DNA from: Acidobacteriota bacterium
GTDB lineage: Bacteria > Acidobacteriota > Vicinamibacteria > Vicinamibacterales > UBA2999
Reading direction: 5' to 3'
Length of the DNA: 42,227 nucleotides
NCBI GenBank assembly: GCA_016184455.1
Contig: JACPCS010000123.1
Location: 543 to 42,769, forward strand
Shown: piece after piece, positions 15,531-24,561 of the stretch
How positions within the stretch are numbered: position 1 is the first letter of the stretch
How the letters are laid out: each line of letters opens with the position of its first letter
The notes under the pieces: model-generated
The model's input: the letters and a program-made list of their open reading frames with translations, nothing else
Databases searched by the model: none
Told to the model about the DNA's origin: nothing
Position numbers and translations under genes: made by a program

Positions 15531-17444
15531 TCATGGAAGTGTTTGAATGCCGCCGCCGTCGATGAACGTGCGGTGCCAGAGCTCGAGGTTGACGAGCGCC
15601 CAGATGGCGTCGCCGCCGGCCACGCGGCCGCTGCGATGGGCGTCGAGGAGGCCAGTGACCGCCGCGGGATCGACGAGCCCGCGCTCGCGGGTGCGCCGAT
15701 CGAGCAACACGGCTCGCGCCGTCTCGTGCCAGGGTCCGCGCACCCACGCCGCGAACGGCACCGGGAAGCCCATCTTGCGGCGCGTGAGAATGTCGGACGG
15801 CACGAGGCCCACCATCGCCTTCCGCAGAATGCGCTTCGTCTCCAGCCGCCGCAGCTTCAGCCGCGCCGGCAGACGCGCGACGAACTCCACGAGCACGTGA
15901 TCGAGGAAGGGCACGCGGCTCTCGATGGAAGTCGACATGCTCATCTGGTCCTGCTTCATCAGCAGCTCGACGAGATACGTCTTGATGTCCATGTAGAGCA
16001 GCCGATCGAGCAGCCTGCTCCGCCCGGTGACGCGGGCGAAGTAGTCGAGCGACGGCGCGTACGGTGCGGCACCCGCGAGCAGGGAGGGGTGCAGCAGCCG
16101 CCGCTGCTGGTCGAGCGGCATTGCCGCAAACGCATCGAGAAACATCTCCGCCGGCCGCGCGGGACGCGCGAGAAACGAGCGCCGCGCGAGCGTCCCGAGT
16201 CGACCCGGCAGACGCGGCACGAGGCCCGCACCGAGCGCGGATCGCAACGGCGCCGGGACGGCGCTGGTCCAGGCCCGGCCCGCGCGCCAGTTCACGAGCG
16301 CGCGCCAGTACTTCCCGTACCCCGCAAGCAGCTCGTCGCTCCCTTCGCCGGTGAGCACCACCTTCACGTGCTGCCGCGCGAGCGCGGACACGAAGTGGAG
16401 GGGCACGCTCGACGGGTGCGCGATCGGCTCGTCCTCGTGCCAGACGAGGCGCGGCAACGCGTCGAAGAAGTCGCGCGCGTCGATGACCACCTCGCGGGCA
16501 TCGGCACCGATCGCGCGGGCGACCTGACGCGCATACGCGAGCTCGCTGCAGTCGCGCTCGGCGAAGGCGACCGAGAAGGTCTGGACCGGCCGGTCCATCT
16601 CGCGCGCCATCAGCGCCGCGACCGCGCTGCTGTCGATGCCGCCCGAGAGGAACATCCCGAGCGGCACATCCGCCATGAGCCGCAGACGCACCGACTCCTG
16701 GAGCAGCGCCCGGAACCGCTCCACGAGCGCTCGGTCGTCCAGGCGCTCGAGCTCCGGATCCGCGCCGTCGCGCGGCACGTCCCAGTACTGCTCGATGCGG
16801 ATGCTGCCGTTCTCGAAGACGAGCCGGTGCCCGGGCAGCAGCTTGTAGATGCCCGTGAAGAGCGTGTCGCTGCCGGAGGTAGAGCGCGTGGCGAGCAGCT
16901 CCGGCAGGCACCGAGTGTTGCACGCGGCCGGCACCAGGCCGCTCGCCAGAATGCTCTTGATCTCCGACGCGAAGAGCAGCAGATCGCCCGCGCGCGCCCA
17001 GTAGAGCGGCTTGATGCCGAGCCGGTCGCGCGCGACGAGCAGCCGGCGCTTCGGGCCATCCCAGAGCGCGAACGCGAACATCCCGCGGAGGCGGTGCACG
17101 CAGTCGTCGCCCCACTGCTCGTACGCGTGGACGATCGTTTCCGTGTCCGACCGCGTGCGGTACCGATGGCCGGCGGCCTCGAGCACGGCGCGGACCTCGC
17201 GGTGGTTGTAGATCTCGCCGTTGTAGGTCACCCAGATGCGGCCGTCTTCGTTGGCGAGCGGCTGGTGGCCGCCGGCGAGATCGACGATGCTCAGACGCCG
17301 GTGGGCGAGGGACGCGTGGTCATCGGTCCAGAGGCCGGCACCGTCGGGTCCGCGATGCGCGAGGATGTCGCGCATGCGCGTCGCGCGAGCCTCGGCGTCC
17401 GGTGCCAGCGGTCGTGTCCCTGCGAACCCGGCGATGCCGCACAT
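15531..17444 (-). CDS. asnB: Asparagine synthase-type glutamine amidotransferase (EPS-associated)
   Basis: 637 residues with both AsnB domains. The N-terminal class-II glutaminase starts at the nucleophile Cys2 (MCGIAGFAG), with LAHRGPDGAG, RLSIVDLAGGHQPL and TYNGEIYN. The ATP-pyrophosphatase domain has the loop FLSGGIDSS (265-273) and VLTGEGSDELLAGYGKY. It would move ammonia from glutamine to an acyl-adenylate. AsnB homologues in exopolysaccharide and exosortase loci are thought to amidate uronic acids or other polymer carboxyls rather than make asparagine. The AlgD-like gene next door gives a fitting uronate, but this is inference. The gene lies between the lipoprotein gene (22-bp gap) and algD. 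A second AsnB occurs at 32245-34125. Confidence 0.92.
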   Translation of the reverse strand: MCGIAGFAGTRPLAPDAEARATRMRDILAHRGPDGAGLWTDDHASLAHRRLSIVDLAGGHQPLANEDGRIWVTYNGEIYNHREVRAVLEAAGHRYRTRSDTETIVHAYEQWGDDCVHRLRGMFAFALWDGPKRRLLVARDRLGIKPLYWARAGDLLLFASEIKSILASGLVPAACNTRCLPELLATRSTSGSDTLFTGIYKLLPGHRLVFENGSIRIEQYWDVPRDGADPELERLDDRALVERFRALLQESVRLRLMADVPLGMFLSGGIDSSAVAALMAREMDRPVQTFSVAFAERDCSELAYARQVARAIGADAREVVIDARDFFDALPRLVWHEDEPIAHPSSVPLHFVSALARQHVKVVLTGEGSDELLAGYGKYWRALVNWRAGRAWTSAVPAPLRSALGAGLVPRLPGRLGTLARRSFLARPARPAEMFLDAFAAMPLDQQRRLLHPSLLAGAAPYAPSLDYFARVTGRSRLLDRLLYMDIKTYLVELLMKQDQMSMSTSIESRVPFLDHVLVEFVARLPARLKLRRLETKRILRKAMVGLVPSDILTRRKMGFPVPFAAWVRGPWHETARAVLLDRRTRERGLVDPAAVTGLLDAHRSGRVAGGDAIWALVNLELWHRTFIDGGGIQTLP

Positions 17445-17466
17445 TTACTGGTACGTCCTTCCCACG

Positions 17467-18018
17467 TCAGGACCGCGGCAGCAGCCGCACCGCCGCCCCG
17501 GTGACGGTGACGGGTGCACCCGCATCATCGGTTCCGACCCAGTTCGTCTGCGCACGATGTTCCGAGTTGGTGGCGCTGCACCACCGCGTGCGGATGCTCG
17601 TCTCGGCGCCCGGCTCCAGCACGATGCCGAGGCCGCTGCGCGTGCTGACCTTGACGCCGTCGAAGAAGTCCTCGCGGTCGCTCACCGTCACGCGGCGCTC
17701 GCCGGTGTTCTCGACGATCTGGTCGTAGTGCCAGCGGTTGGCGAGCGTGCAGTTCGGCACCGGTTCGCTGCTCCAGGGCACCGGGTTCGGCGTGACCGTG
17801 ACCGAGAACGACGCGGGGCCGCTCGGCGCGGGGGTGGGGGTGGGAGCCGGCGCCGGCGCTGGCTGAGGCGCAGGGGCTGGGGGAGTCGTGGGCTGCGGCG
17901 CATCGACCGGGGTCGGGCCGGTAGGCGACTCCTCCACGCTGCCGCACGCGCCTACCAGCGCAGCCAGCGAGAAGATGAAAACAATGCAGCAAGTACGTAG
18001 ACGATTGCTCCAATTCAT
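17467..18018 (-). CDS. Proline-rich lipoprotein
   Basis: 183 residues from the ATG at 18018, chosen because it places a lipobox LVGAC (C25) behind a signal helix CIVFIFSLAALVG. An upstream GTG-type start at 18042 would only add eight residues. After the acylated cysteine comes a Pro/Ala/Thr linker of about 45 residues (PQPTTPPAPAPQPAPAPAP). A globular beta-rich end follows, with ASFSVTVTPNPVPWSSEP and TRWCSATNSEHRAQTNWVG. Probably anchored in the inner or outer membrane, exposed to the periplasm or surface. The domain is not recognised. It lies between the heparinase-family gene (47 bp) and asnB (22 bp) in the operon, so a role in polysaccharide assembly is likely. Confidence 0.8.
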   Translation of the reverse strand: MNWSNRLRTCCIVFIFSLAALVGACGSVEESPTGPTPVDAPQPTTPPAPAPQPAPAPAPTPTPAPSGPASFSVTVTPNPVPWSSEPVPNCTLANRWHYDQIVENTGERRVTVSDREDFFDGVKVSTRSGLGIVLEPGAETSIRTRWCSATNSEHRAQTNWVGTDDAGAPVTVTGAAVRLLPRS

Positions 18019-18065
18019 TGCCACGGCTCCCCTCGAGGGCACTGGACGCGCCCGGCGCGCCGCCC

Positions 18066-20750
18066 TTACGGCAGGGCAGCAAAAGGCACACCCGGAGCGT
18101 GTCCGGGCAGAGGTAGGGGGGCTGCAGCCCTGCGGTCGTCGGCAGGCCAGTCGACCGCGTAGATGACGACCGAGTCGCGGTGATGGGTGGAGGGGAGCGG
18201 CATCTCGCGACGATTGAGCAGGACACGCCGGATCGCCGCGAGGCCGTCGCCCTGAATCCGGAGCTGCGGGGGAGGCGCTGACGCGGCGACATCAAGCGTC
18301 TCGTCGGCGAGCGCGATGTGCAGATCGGGTACCGGCTCGCTGGCTGAGACGCTGATCCACCCGTCGCCGAGCGCCGTCGCGTGGCTCGCGTCAATCAGAT
18401 CGAGCACCAGCAGTCGACCGGCGTCGGTGTAGTGGAGCAGACGCGCGTCGGTCTGATAGTCGGAGGTGCCGCCGCCGCGCGCCTCCTGTGAGGGCGGCTC
18501 GCCAGGTCGCAGCAGAAACACCGAGGTGCGCCGCCCGTCGCTCACGCGCGCGCCGATCGCGACTCCACCGGGATCGGCCGCGGGCGCCAGACGCTCGAGG
18601 CGCGGCGCGTGGCTCGTCGAGTCGCTCGCTTCGGCGATCCACGTCAGCAACACAAGCGGCGCCGGCGCGCGCCGCGTGACCCGCGCGGCCCACGTCGGGA
18701 TGAGCGTCCCGTAGACCGGCGCGAACCATCCGAGTCCCGACTCCTCGTCGCCGTGGACGAGCGACCCGTCGCCGCCGTCGTACAGGAGCCACACCGCTGT
18801 TCCGTCGGCATGCGTGGCTTCGAGCCGGCCCGGTCCGTCCTCTCGCAGCATCCACGAGGGATCGAAGTGCCAGTGCGCGCTCGCGGTGACGGGTCCGGAC
18901 CCGGCGAGAATCTCGTCTGCGATGAGCCACCCGCCGGCGCGCAGCAGCGTGCGGCGGTGGCGGAGAGGCGTGTACCCGTCGTGAAACGCCTCCGCCCAGT
19001 CGAACGCCGGATTGTGCCGACAGGCGGCGAGCTGTGCGTCGGCGTGCGTCCGCCAGTGAAATGGGCCGGACGGAATGGCCTGCGACCGCTCGTCGAGCGT
19101 CACCGTGTTGTGGCTCATGCTGCTGCGCAGCCGGTCGCGCACGCGCGCGTCGACCGTGTAGGTCGACATGCCCGGATCGACGAGCAACGGCCGGCCGGCA
19201 AGCCCCAGCGTGATCGCGAGCGCGTCGGCATGCGCGTGCCCGCCGTTGAGGAATCCCTGGCGTCCCACGTCGAACACCGCATGGCTGCCCGACGGGTCGC
19301 GGATGACGACATAGCCGGTGTCGGGAAACGTGCGAGAGGGCAGAGGGTGCGACGGTGCGACGGTGCGAGAGTGCGACGGTGCGTCCGACGGTGCGACGGT
19401 GCGAAGGTGCGAGGACGTGTCGGGATCGAGCGCGCGGCGGCCCGCGATCCAGAAGACCTCCTCCTGAAGGCCCCAGGGCGCCAGATCGGACCGGTCGAGC
19501 AGCAGCGCTGCGAGCGCGAGCGAGTCGCGCACGTCGTGGCACGCGCGGCCCGTCAGGGGCCACAACATGCCGCCATCGTCATCGCCGATGAGCGGCAGCC
19601 GCCCGTCGTCATCCGCGATCGTTCGCGTGAATGCCGCCAGCCGTGAGGCCGCGCCGCGGAATTGCGCGGCGGCTTCGACGTCGCCATCGCGCATGGCCGT
19701 GATGAACGCCATGAGATAGAAGTCGAGCGTGTAGCGCTGGTAGTGCGTCGACCGCTCCGCGTGCCCGCCGTCGTCGTGGATTTGCCGCTCGATTTCCTGC
19801 AGCAGGATGGCGCGGCCGGTCTCGGCCCAGCGCGAGCTCGACGCCAGCTCCGGCAACGCCACACCGACGACGTAGAGCGCCAGCGCTTCGCCCGTCAGGT
19901 GCGTGTTCGGACTGAAATAGACCGACAGATTCTGTTCGACGTGCGTCAGCTGCCGGTCGAGCGCGACGAGCAGGTCGATGAGCCAGGGCTTCTCGCCGGG
20001 ATCCGGGATCCCGTCTGCCGCCAGGAGAAGATGCAGCGTCCACGTCCACGAGATCGCCCGGAGCGCGATCTCGAGCATGCTTGCCCAGTTGATGCCGACG
20101 AGCGGTGGGTTTGCCGCGAGCCACCCATAGAGTTGGTCCACGATCGCGCGGCGGTACCGGTCGTCATCGGTGAGCCACCAGGCGCGACCGAGACGCAGCC
20201 AGTGCTGATGGCGGTTCAACTCCCATATCACCTTGTGATCGCCAAGGACGGGATTGAGGTACGGGACATCTGCCCAGAAGGCGAGCGGCGCCCGGCGCTT
20301 GTGCACCGGATCGGCGTGCCAGTCGACGACGCCCGCAGCGCTCGTGCAGGTGAGACCGCGGTAGCCGAGCAGGTCGTAGCGCCCATGAATCAGGTCGTCC
20401 GCCTGCTTCGCCGCGCCGGCGCCAGCCGCGGGCCAGCGCTCGAGGATGGCCCGACCGAGGTCGGCCCGCCGCGCGGGATCGAGCGCAAACCTCGCGGTCC
20501 GCTCGCGAAGCTGCTGCACCAGCTCGACGTGCGCCGCGTGCCAGTCCGCGTCGGAGGCGCGTCTCTGCAGCGCGCGATCGAGCACGCCATCGGCGAGGAG
20601 CGCCGGCAGGGTGCCGCGGCACCACTCGGACCGACGAAGCCGGACGCCGAGCCGTTGAATGCCGATACGGGCGGTCTGCCGCGCACGCCACGACACCTCG
20701 GCGCGCGTCAGGCGGCGCAGGCGGGCCAGCGAGAGTCGGTTCAGACGCAT
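18066..20750 (-). CDS. Heparinase II/III-family polysaccharide lyase
   Basis: 894 residues. The N-terminal part begins RLTRAEVSWRARQTARIGIQ and forms the alpha/alpha toroid (IWELNRHQHWLRLGRAWWLT, FSPNTHLTGEALALY, HAERSTHYQRYTLDFYLMAF). The C-terminal beta-sandwich has GGHAHADALAITLG and MSHNTVTLDERSQ. Such lyases cleave uronic-acid-containing glycans by beta-elimination. Members inside exopolysaccharide loci probably trim or release the polymer. No signal peptide is visible, a common feature of the EPS-linked members, so its location is unclear. An octamer array at 19345-19412 encodes a low-complexity loop (RTVAPSDAPSHSRTVAPS) just before the beta-sandwich. The start overlaps the GT4 stop by 10 bp. 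Confidence 0.9.
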   Translation of the reverse strand: MRLNRLSLARLRRLTRAEVSWRARQTARIGIQRLGVRLRRSEWCRGTLPALLADGVLDRALQRRASDADWHAAHVELVQQLRERTARFALDPARRADLGRAILERWPAAGAGAAKQADDLIHGRYDLLGYRGLTCTSAAGVVDWHADPVHKRRAPLAFWADVPYLNPVLGDHKVIWELNRHQHWLRLGRAWWLTDDDRYRRAIVDQLYGWLAANPPLVGINWASMLEIALRAISWTWTLHLLLAADGIPDPGEKPWLIDLLVALDRQLTHVEQNLSVYFSPNTHLTGEALALYVVGVALPELASSSRWAETGRAILLQEIERQIHDDGGHAERSTHYQRYTLDFYLMAFITAMRDGDVEAAAQFRGAASRLAAFTRTIADDDGRLPLIGDDDGGMLWPLTGRACHDVRDSLALAALLLDRSDLAPWGLQEEVFWIAGRRALDPDTSSHLRTVAPSDAPSHSRTVAPSHPLPSRTFPDTGYVVIRDPSGSHAVFDVGRQGFLNGGHAHADALAITLGLAGRPLLVDPGMSTYTVDARVRDRLRSSMSHNTVTLDERSQAIPSGPFHWRTHADAQLAACRHNPAFDWAEAFHDGYTPLRHRRTLLRAGGWLIADEILAGSGPVTASAHWHFDPSWMLREDGPGRLEATHADGTAVWLLYDGGDGSLVHGDEESGLGWFAPVYGTLIPTWAARVTRRAPAPLVLLTWIAEASDSTSHAPRLERLAPAADPGGVAIGARVSDGRRTSVFLLRPGEPPSQEARGGGTSDYQTDARLLHYTDAGRLLVLDLIDASHATALGDGWISVSASEPVPDLHIALADETLDVAASAPPPQLRIQGDGLAAIRRVLLNRREMPLPSTHHRDSVVIYAVDWPADDRRAAAPLPLPGHAPGVPFAALP
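19345..19412. repeat. Octamer tandem repeat in frame in the lyase gene
   Basis: Eight copies of an 8-bp unit, consensus CGGTGCGA, interrupted once by CCGA at 19385-19388. On the coding (minus) strand the period of 8 cycles through all three frames every 24 bp, giving the peptide RTVAPSHS-type repeats. It is a simple-sequence tract that could change length and shift the frame of the gene. Confidence 0.92.
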
Positions 20751-21862
20751 TCGCGGGAGGGCTCAACCGTCCTGACGCGCTGCCCACGGTTCAGGACCGA
20801 CTCGTACGCGACGAGCCAGCCTTCGCGTGCGATCGGCCATTCGCACCGGGCACAGGTCTCGCGCGCGGCGGCAGCCAGCCGCCGCGCCTCGGCCGGCGAG
20901 GCCAGCAGCCTCAGCACGCAATCCGCAATCGCGGCATCGTCATCGGGCGGGGCGAGCAGTCCATGCACGCCGTCGGTCAGCATCGAGGGCACGCCGCCCA
21001 CGCGCGTCGAGACGACCGGCAGCCCGCTTGCGAACGCTTCGAGCACCGAGAGCGGCATGTTGTCGATGGCCGGTGACTGGACGTAGATGTCGGCCTCGGC
21101 GTAGTAGCGCGCAATCTCGGACGGGGGCACGCGGCCGGCGAAGGTCACGTGCCGGAGCGCAAGCGAGGCGGCCAGCGCGCCTAGCGCCGCCTCTTCGGAT
21201 CCGGAACCGACCAGCGTGAGGCGTGCGTCGGGACGTGCCGCCTGGACGCGAGCGAACGCGCGCAGCACGCAGGCGACGTTGTAGATCGGTTCGAAGTTGC
21301 GCGTGGACAGCAGGTGCGGGCGGAGCGGATCGCGGACGCGATAGGCGAACCGCGACAGATCGATCGTGTTCGTGACGACCGTCGCGACAATCCCGAACGA
21401 GGCGAAGACGTCGCGCAGAAAGGCCGACGGCACCACGTTCAGATCGACCTCGCGGCGCAGCACACGTCGAGCGAGGCGCGACCGGCGCAGATGATCCGGC
21501 GCTTCGCCGCTGTGGTAGTTGAGGACGACCGGCCGGCCAAGCAGGCGTGCGGCGATGACGGCGGGCAGCGGCGCGAGCAGAAACGAGGTGTAGGCGGCCG
21601 AAAAGACGTGGACCACGTCGGCGCGCCGGAGCTCGCGTAGCAGCAGCGGCCAGTAGGTGAGCTGTGTGACGATCGTGCGGACGTACCGGACGCGGCGAAG
21701 ACGCGCGAGCGGCCGCGGCGGGATCGGGTCGATCGGCACCAGCCAGGCGTCGAGGCGCGGGTCGTCGCGCCAGCCCTCGAGCATCCGCTGCGCCTGGACG
21801 GCGTGCCCCCCCAGAATGCGCGGCGAGGCGGCAACGATTGCGACGCGGAGCGGCCGATCCAT
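20741..21862 (-). CDS. GT4-family glycosyltransferase
   Basis: 373 residues from the ATG at 21862 (MDRPLRVAIVAASPRI); a start at 21937 would add a non-conserved 25-residue leader. GT-B fold: the N-terminal domain has the glycine loop RILGGHAVQAQRMLEGW. The C-terminal donor domain has TRNFEPIYNVACVLRAFA, RLTLVGSGSEE and the E-x7-E motif region MPLSVLEAFASGLPVVSTRV. It transfers a sugar from a nucleotide donor to a growing lipid-linked glycan at the cytoplasmic membrane face. It is the first gene of the minus-strand operon that continues with the lyase, lipoprotein, asnB and algD. Donor and acceptor are unknown. Confidence 0.93.
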   Translation of the reverse strand: MDRPLRVAIVAASPRILGGHAVQAQRMLEGWRDDPRLDAWLVPIDPIPPRPLARLRRVRYVRTIVTQLTYWPLLLRELRRADVVHVFSAAYTSFLLAPLPAVIAARLLGRPVVLNYHSGEAPDHLRRSRLARRVLRREVDLNVVPSAFLRDVFASFGIVATVVTNTIDLSRFAYRVRDPLRPHLLSTRNFEPIYNVACVLRAFARVQAARPDARLTLVGSGSEEAALGALAASLALRHVTFAGRVPPSEIARYYAEADIYVQSPAIDNMPLSVLEAFASGLPVVSTRVGGVPSMLTDGVHGLLAPPDDDAAIADCVLRLLASPAEARRLAAAARETCARCEWPIAREGWLVAYESVLNRGQRVRTVEPSRECV

Positions 21863-22223
21863 GGCGTCCGCGCGGGCGGGTGCAAAGCGCGCGCCCCTAA
21901 ATGGCTGAGCTGCAAGGCTTAACGGCAGATGCCTCACCCTGGAGCCCGTTCACGCGCCTGCACGGTGCTGCACCACTTACAGTTTTGATTTTCCGCTGAC
22001 GATTTCGTCACGCGATCGCGCGTCGCCCCCTGCCGGCGTCGCGGAAACGCGTCGTTTTCCAAGCATTTCCTGCCGATCACGAAGTCGCAAGTGGCGGCAT
22101 TTCACTTGCGCAACGGGGTGCCAGGCAGTCCGCCTCCCGAACAACTGACATCACTCGATTCGGACCCGACGCGGTCGGTGTGTCCGCGCGAGGGGAGCGG
22201 ACTGCGACCACGGAGGGACCCCT
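21863..22223. other. Divergent intergenic region, 361 bp
   Basis: Separates the minus-strand EPS operon (start 21862) from the plus-strand propeller gene (start 22224). No convincing ORF was seen. It contains A/T-richer islands near 21974-21996 and 22050-22090 within GC-rich DNA, where promoters for both directions could lie, but I cannot assign -35/-10 boxes with confidence. No terminator or RNA gene was recognised. Confidence 0.6.
22212..22217 (+). promoter_or_regulatory. Shine-Dalgarno sequence that supports a TTG start
   Basis: GGAGGG, 6 bp before the TTG at 22224. It decides the start of the secreted propeller protein, which otherwise has no ATG before the signal peptide. Confidence 0.75.
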
Positions 22224-24290
22224 TTGTTCTTGGATATTTGCCGCCCCGTCACGCGCATCTTCCCGTCTGCCGTCCTGTTCGTCGCCCTGCTGCTGCCGCT
22301 CGGTCGGAGCGGTCTTGTCTTCGCGCAGGCGCCTGGCGGCTTCACCGAGTCGGCGACGGGCAACGGCCTGCGGCCTCGCCTGTCGGCGGGCGAGATCCAG
22401 TCGTTCGTCCCCGCGCGCGGTCGCTTCACCTTTCCGTCGCCCTATGGGACCACAGGCATCCGCCTCACCAACGCCTCTGACTGCGGCGGCGGCGACTGCG
22501 TGAACTACGTCGGCTACTCCTACTGGCGGAACATCAACAACCACGCCGGCAGCGACACGATGCTGATCGTCCTCGGCCTCGATCGCAGTCGCGGCGGCAG
22601 CGGCCCGACCCTGTTCAGCTACAACAAGAACACGGGCGAGACGCGGAACCTGGGGCCCCTGTTTCCCGCCGACAGTCCCTTCTCGTGGTCGTCCGGCGAA
22701 GGGTGGTATTTCAGCGCGAGCCGCCAGAACACGCTGTACATCAACGACTCGACGCGCCTGCTGCGCTATGACGTCGTCTCGAAGACGATGGAGACGGTGT
22801 TCGACGTGCGGGAGCATCTGGGCGCGGACCGGCACATCAAGCAGATGCACTCCAGCGTCGACGACCGCGTGCATTCGGCCACCGTGCAGGACGGCAGCTG
22901 GAACATGGTCGGCTGCGTCGCTTACAACGAGACAACGCGCCGGGCGACGTACGTCGCGCGCAAGGGCGACTACGACGAGTGCCAGATCGACAAGAGCGGC
23001 CGCTGGCTGCTGCTCAAGGAGGACGTCGACGGCCGCGACGGCGAGGACAACCGCATCATCGACCTGCAGACGGACGCCGAGCAGATCTTCTACGACCGCG
23101 ACGGCGCCGCCGGCCACTCCGATATGGGCTACGGCTATCTCGTGGCCGAAGACAACATGAACCCGACGCCGGGCGCCGCACGCGTCTGGCGCTTCGGTCA
23201 GGACTTCCGGGCGTCGGGGCAGGGCACGATCGTCTATAACCTGACCAACTGGGAAGCGTCGGCGGGGCTTGGCCACGTCTCGCACACGAACGCCCGCCCC
23301 GGTGTGCCGGTCGAGCAGCAGATGGCGTGCAGCAGCAGCGCCGAGCGCACCAATCTACCGCGCGTCAACGAGATCGTCTGCTTCCGGCTCGACGGATCGC
23401 GCAACGTGCTGGTCGTCGCGCCGAACATGACCGATCTCAACGCGTCCGGCGGGGGCCGCGACGATTACTCCAAGCGTCCGAAGGGCAATCTCGATCCCAC
23501 CGGCGAGTACTTCATCTGGACGACCAACATGGGGACGAACCGGAACGATGCGTTCATCGTCCGGATTCCGCAGAACAAGCTTGGCGTCTCCGGTGGCGCG
23601 CCCGCACCGACCCCGTCGCCGACGCCCTCGCCGTCTCCGTCGCCGACACCGACGCCGGGCCCGATTGTCACAGGTTCGGTCAGCTGGATGAGCCTCATCA
23701 ACGTGTCGGCCCGGGGAGCGGGGCTCATCAAGACTGCCGGCTGCGATGGATGCCCGGACGCGTCGGCTGTGTCGGCGGAGCAGATTGCGGGATCGGGCGT
23801 GCTCGAGTTTGCGGCACCTGAAGCAGGAACGCTGCGCTTCGTGGGGCTCGGCGGGGGCAGCATCGGCGCAGGACCGGGTGACATCCAGTTTGCCATCCGC
23901 CTGCAGCGCGGCACCGCCGAGGTCCGCGAATCGGGCAGCTATCGCACCGAGACGAGCTTCGGCGCCGGCGATCGCTTCGGCATCTCCGTCGAGGACGGCG
24001 TCGTCCGTTATCTCAAGAACGGGGCGGCCTTCTACACGAGCGGCGAGCGGGCGAGCTTCGCGCTGCGCATGCACGTGGTGCTGTTCGATGCGAACGCTGC
24101 GGTCGACAGCGTGGCCCTGACAAGCGGGCACGCGTCGGCCGTTGCGCCGCCGGAACCATCGCCCGCTCCCGAACCCGAGCCCGGGACTGAACCCGAGCCT
24201 GTGGCCGACCCACCAGCGTTGCCGGCGCCCGAGCCGTTCCAGGAGCCGGGCGCCCCTGGCTGGCCGTTCTGGAAGTTTCCGGCTCAATAG
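22224..24290 (+). CDS. Secreted beta-propeller protein with C-terminal lectin/SPRY-like domain
   Basis: 688 residues from a TTG at 22224. The signal peptide covers about the first 36 residues (ILFVALLL-type core, ending VFAQA). The N-terminal 420 residues look like a propeller-type repeat protein: SYNKNTGETRNLGPLF, LLRYDVVSKTMETVFD, WRFGQDFRASGQG and FRLDGSRNVLVVAPNMTD. A Pro/Thr/Ser linker (PTPSPTPSPSPSPTPTPGP) follows. The next domain (SVSWMSLINVSARGAGLIKT, AGTLRFVGLGGGS, FGISVEDGVVRYLKNGAAFY) is like the lectin/SPRY-type glycan-binding domains of secreted bacterial proteins. The end is a second Pro/Glu-rich tail. It may bind the polysaccharide made by the flanking operons; this is inference. 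It is convergent with 24284-24535, with nearly touching stops. Confidence 0.8.
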   Translation: MFLDICRPVTRIFPSAVLFVALLLPLGRSGLVFAQAPGGFTESATGNGLRPRLSAGEIQSFVPARGRFTFPSPYGTTGIRLTNASDCGGGDCVNYVGYSYWRNINNHAGSDTMLIVLGLDRSRGGSGPTLFSYNKNTGETRNLGPLFPADSPFSWSSGEGWYFSASRQNTLYINDSTRLLRYDVVSKTMETVFDVREHLGADRHIKQMHSSVDDRVHSATVQDGSWNMVGCVAYNETTRRATYVARKGDYDECQIDKSGRWLLLKEDVDGRDGEDNRIIDLQTDAEQIFYDRDGAAGHSDMGYGYLVAEDNMNPTPGAARVWRFGQDFRASGQGTIVYNLTNWEASAGLGHVSHTNARPGVPVEQQMACSSSAERTNLPRVNEIVCFRLDGSRNVLVVAPNMTDLNASGGGRDDYSKRPKGNLDPTGEYFIWTTNMGTNRNDAFIVRIPQNKLGVSGGAPAPTPSPTPSPSPSPTPTPGPIVTGSVSWMSLINVSARGAGLIKTAGCDGCPDASAVSAEQIAGSGVLEFAAPEAGTLRFVGLGGGSIGAGPGDIQFAIRLQRGTAEVRESGSYRTETSFGAGDRFGISVEDGVVRYLKNGAAFYTSGERASFALRMHVVLFDANAAVDSVALTSGHASAVAPPEPSPAPEPEPGTEPEPVADPPALPAPEPFQEPGAPGWPFWKFPAQ

Positions 24291-24535
24291 GCGACTGTCA
24301 GCGTGAACGGAATCGTGTGGTCGGGCTCGAGGCTGACCACACGAAGCCGATAGGCGGCCGCCTCCATACGGGGGCGAAGGAACCAGATGCGCGACGGCCC
24401 ATTGGGCGGCGCGATGTCCTCGTGCGCCAGCCCTTCTCCTGCCCAGTACAACTGCACGCGGAGCGCGCGGGGTGCGCCGTTCCAAGTCAGCGTGACCTCG
24501 ATCGGCCCCTCGGCCGTTGTCGTGAAGTCGAACAC
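24284..24535 (-). CDS. Short beta-rich ORF, possible C-terminal remnant
   Basis: 83 residues from a GTG at 24535, or somewhat longer, since the frame is open upstream inside the GT2 gene. VFDFTTTAEGPIEVTLTWNG, LRVQLYWAG and YRLRVVSLEPDHTIPFTLTV suggest one beta-sandwich of the type seen in pre-peptidase C-terminal domains. It follows the GT2 stop (24562) by 26 bp and its own stop nearly touches the stop of the propeller gene. No signal peptide or ribosome site supports a real start, so it may be the 3' end of a truncated larger gene. Real coding sequence is likely, function unknown. Confidence 0.5.
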   Translation of the reverse strand: MFDFTTTAEGPIEVTLTWNGAPRALRVQLYWAGEGLAHEDIAPPNGPSRIWFLRPRMEAAAYRLRVVSLEPDHTIPFTLTVAY

Positions 24536-24561
24536 CTCACACGGATGGACGTGCGCATGAT

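Noticed and set aside
15543-17504. Long plus-strand reading frame of about 650 codons opposite asnB
   Set aside because: Arg/Glu/Val/His-rich translation without domains; it is the antisense shadow of a conserved AsnB gene in GC-rich DNA.
17810-17890. Possible repeat element in the lipoprotein gene
   Set aside because: The G/C tract encodes an ordinary Pro/Ala linker after the lipobox; codons vary and no inverted structure is present.
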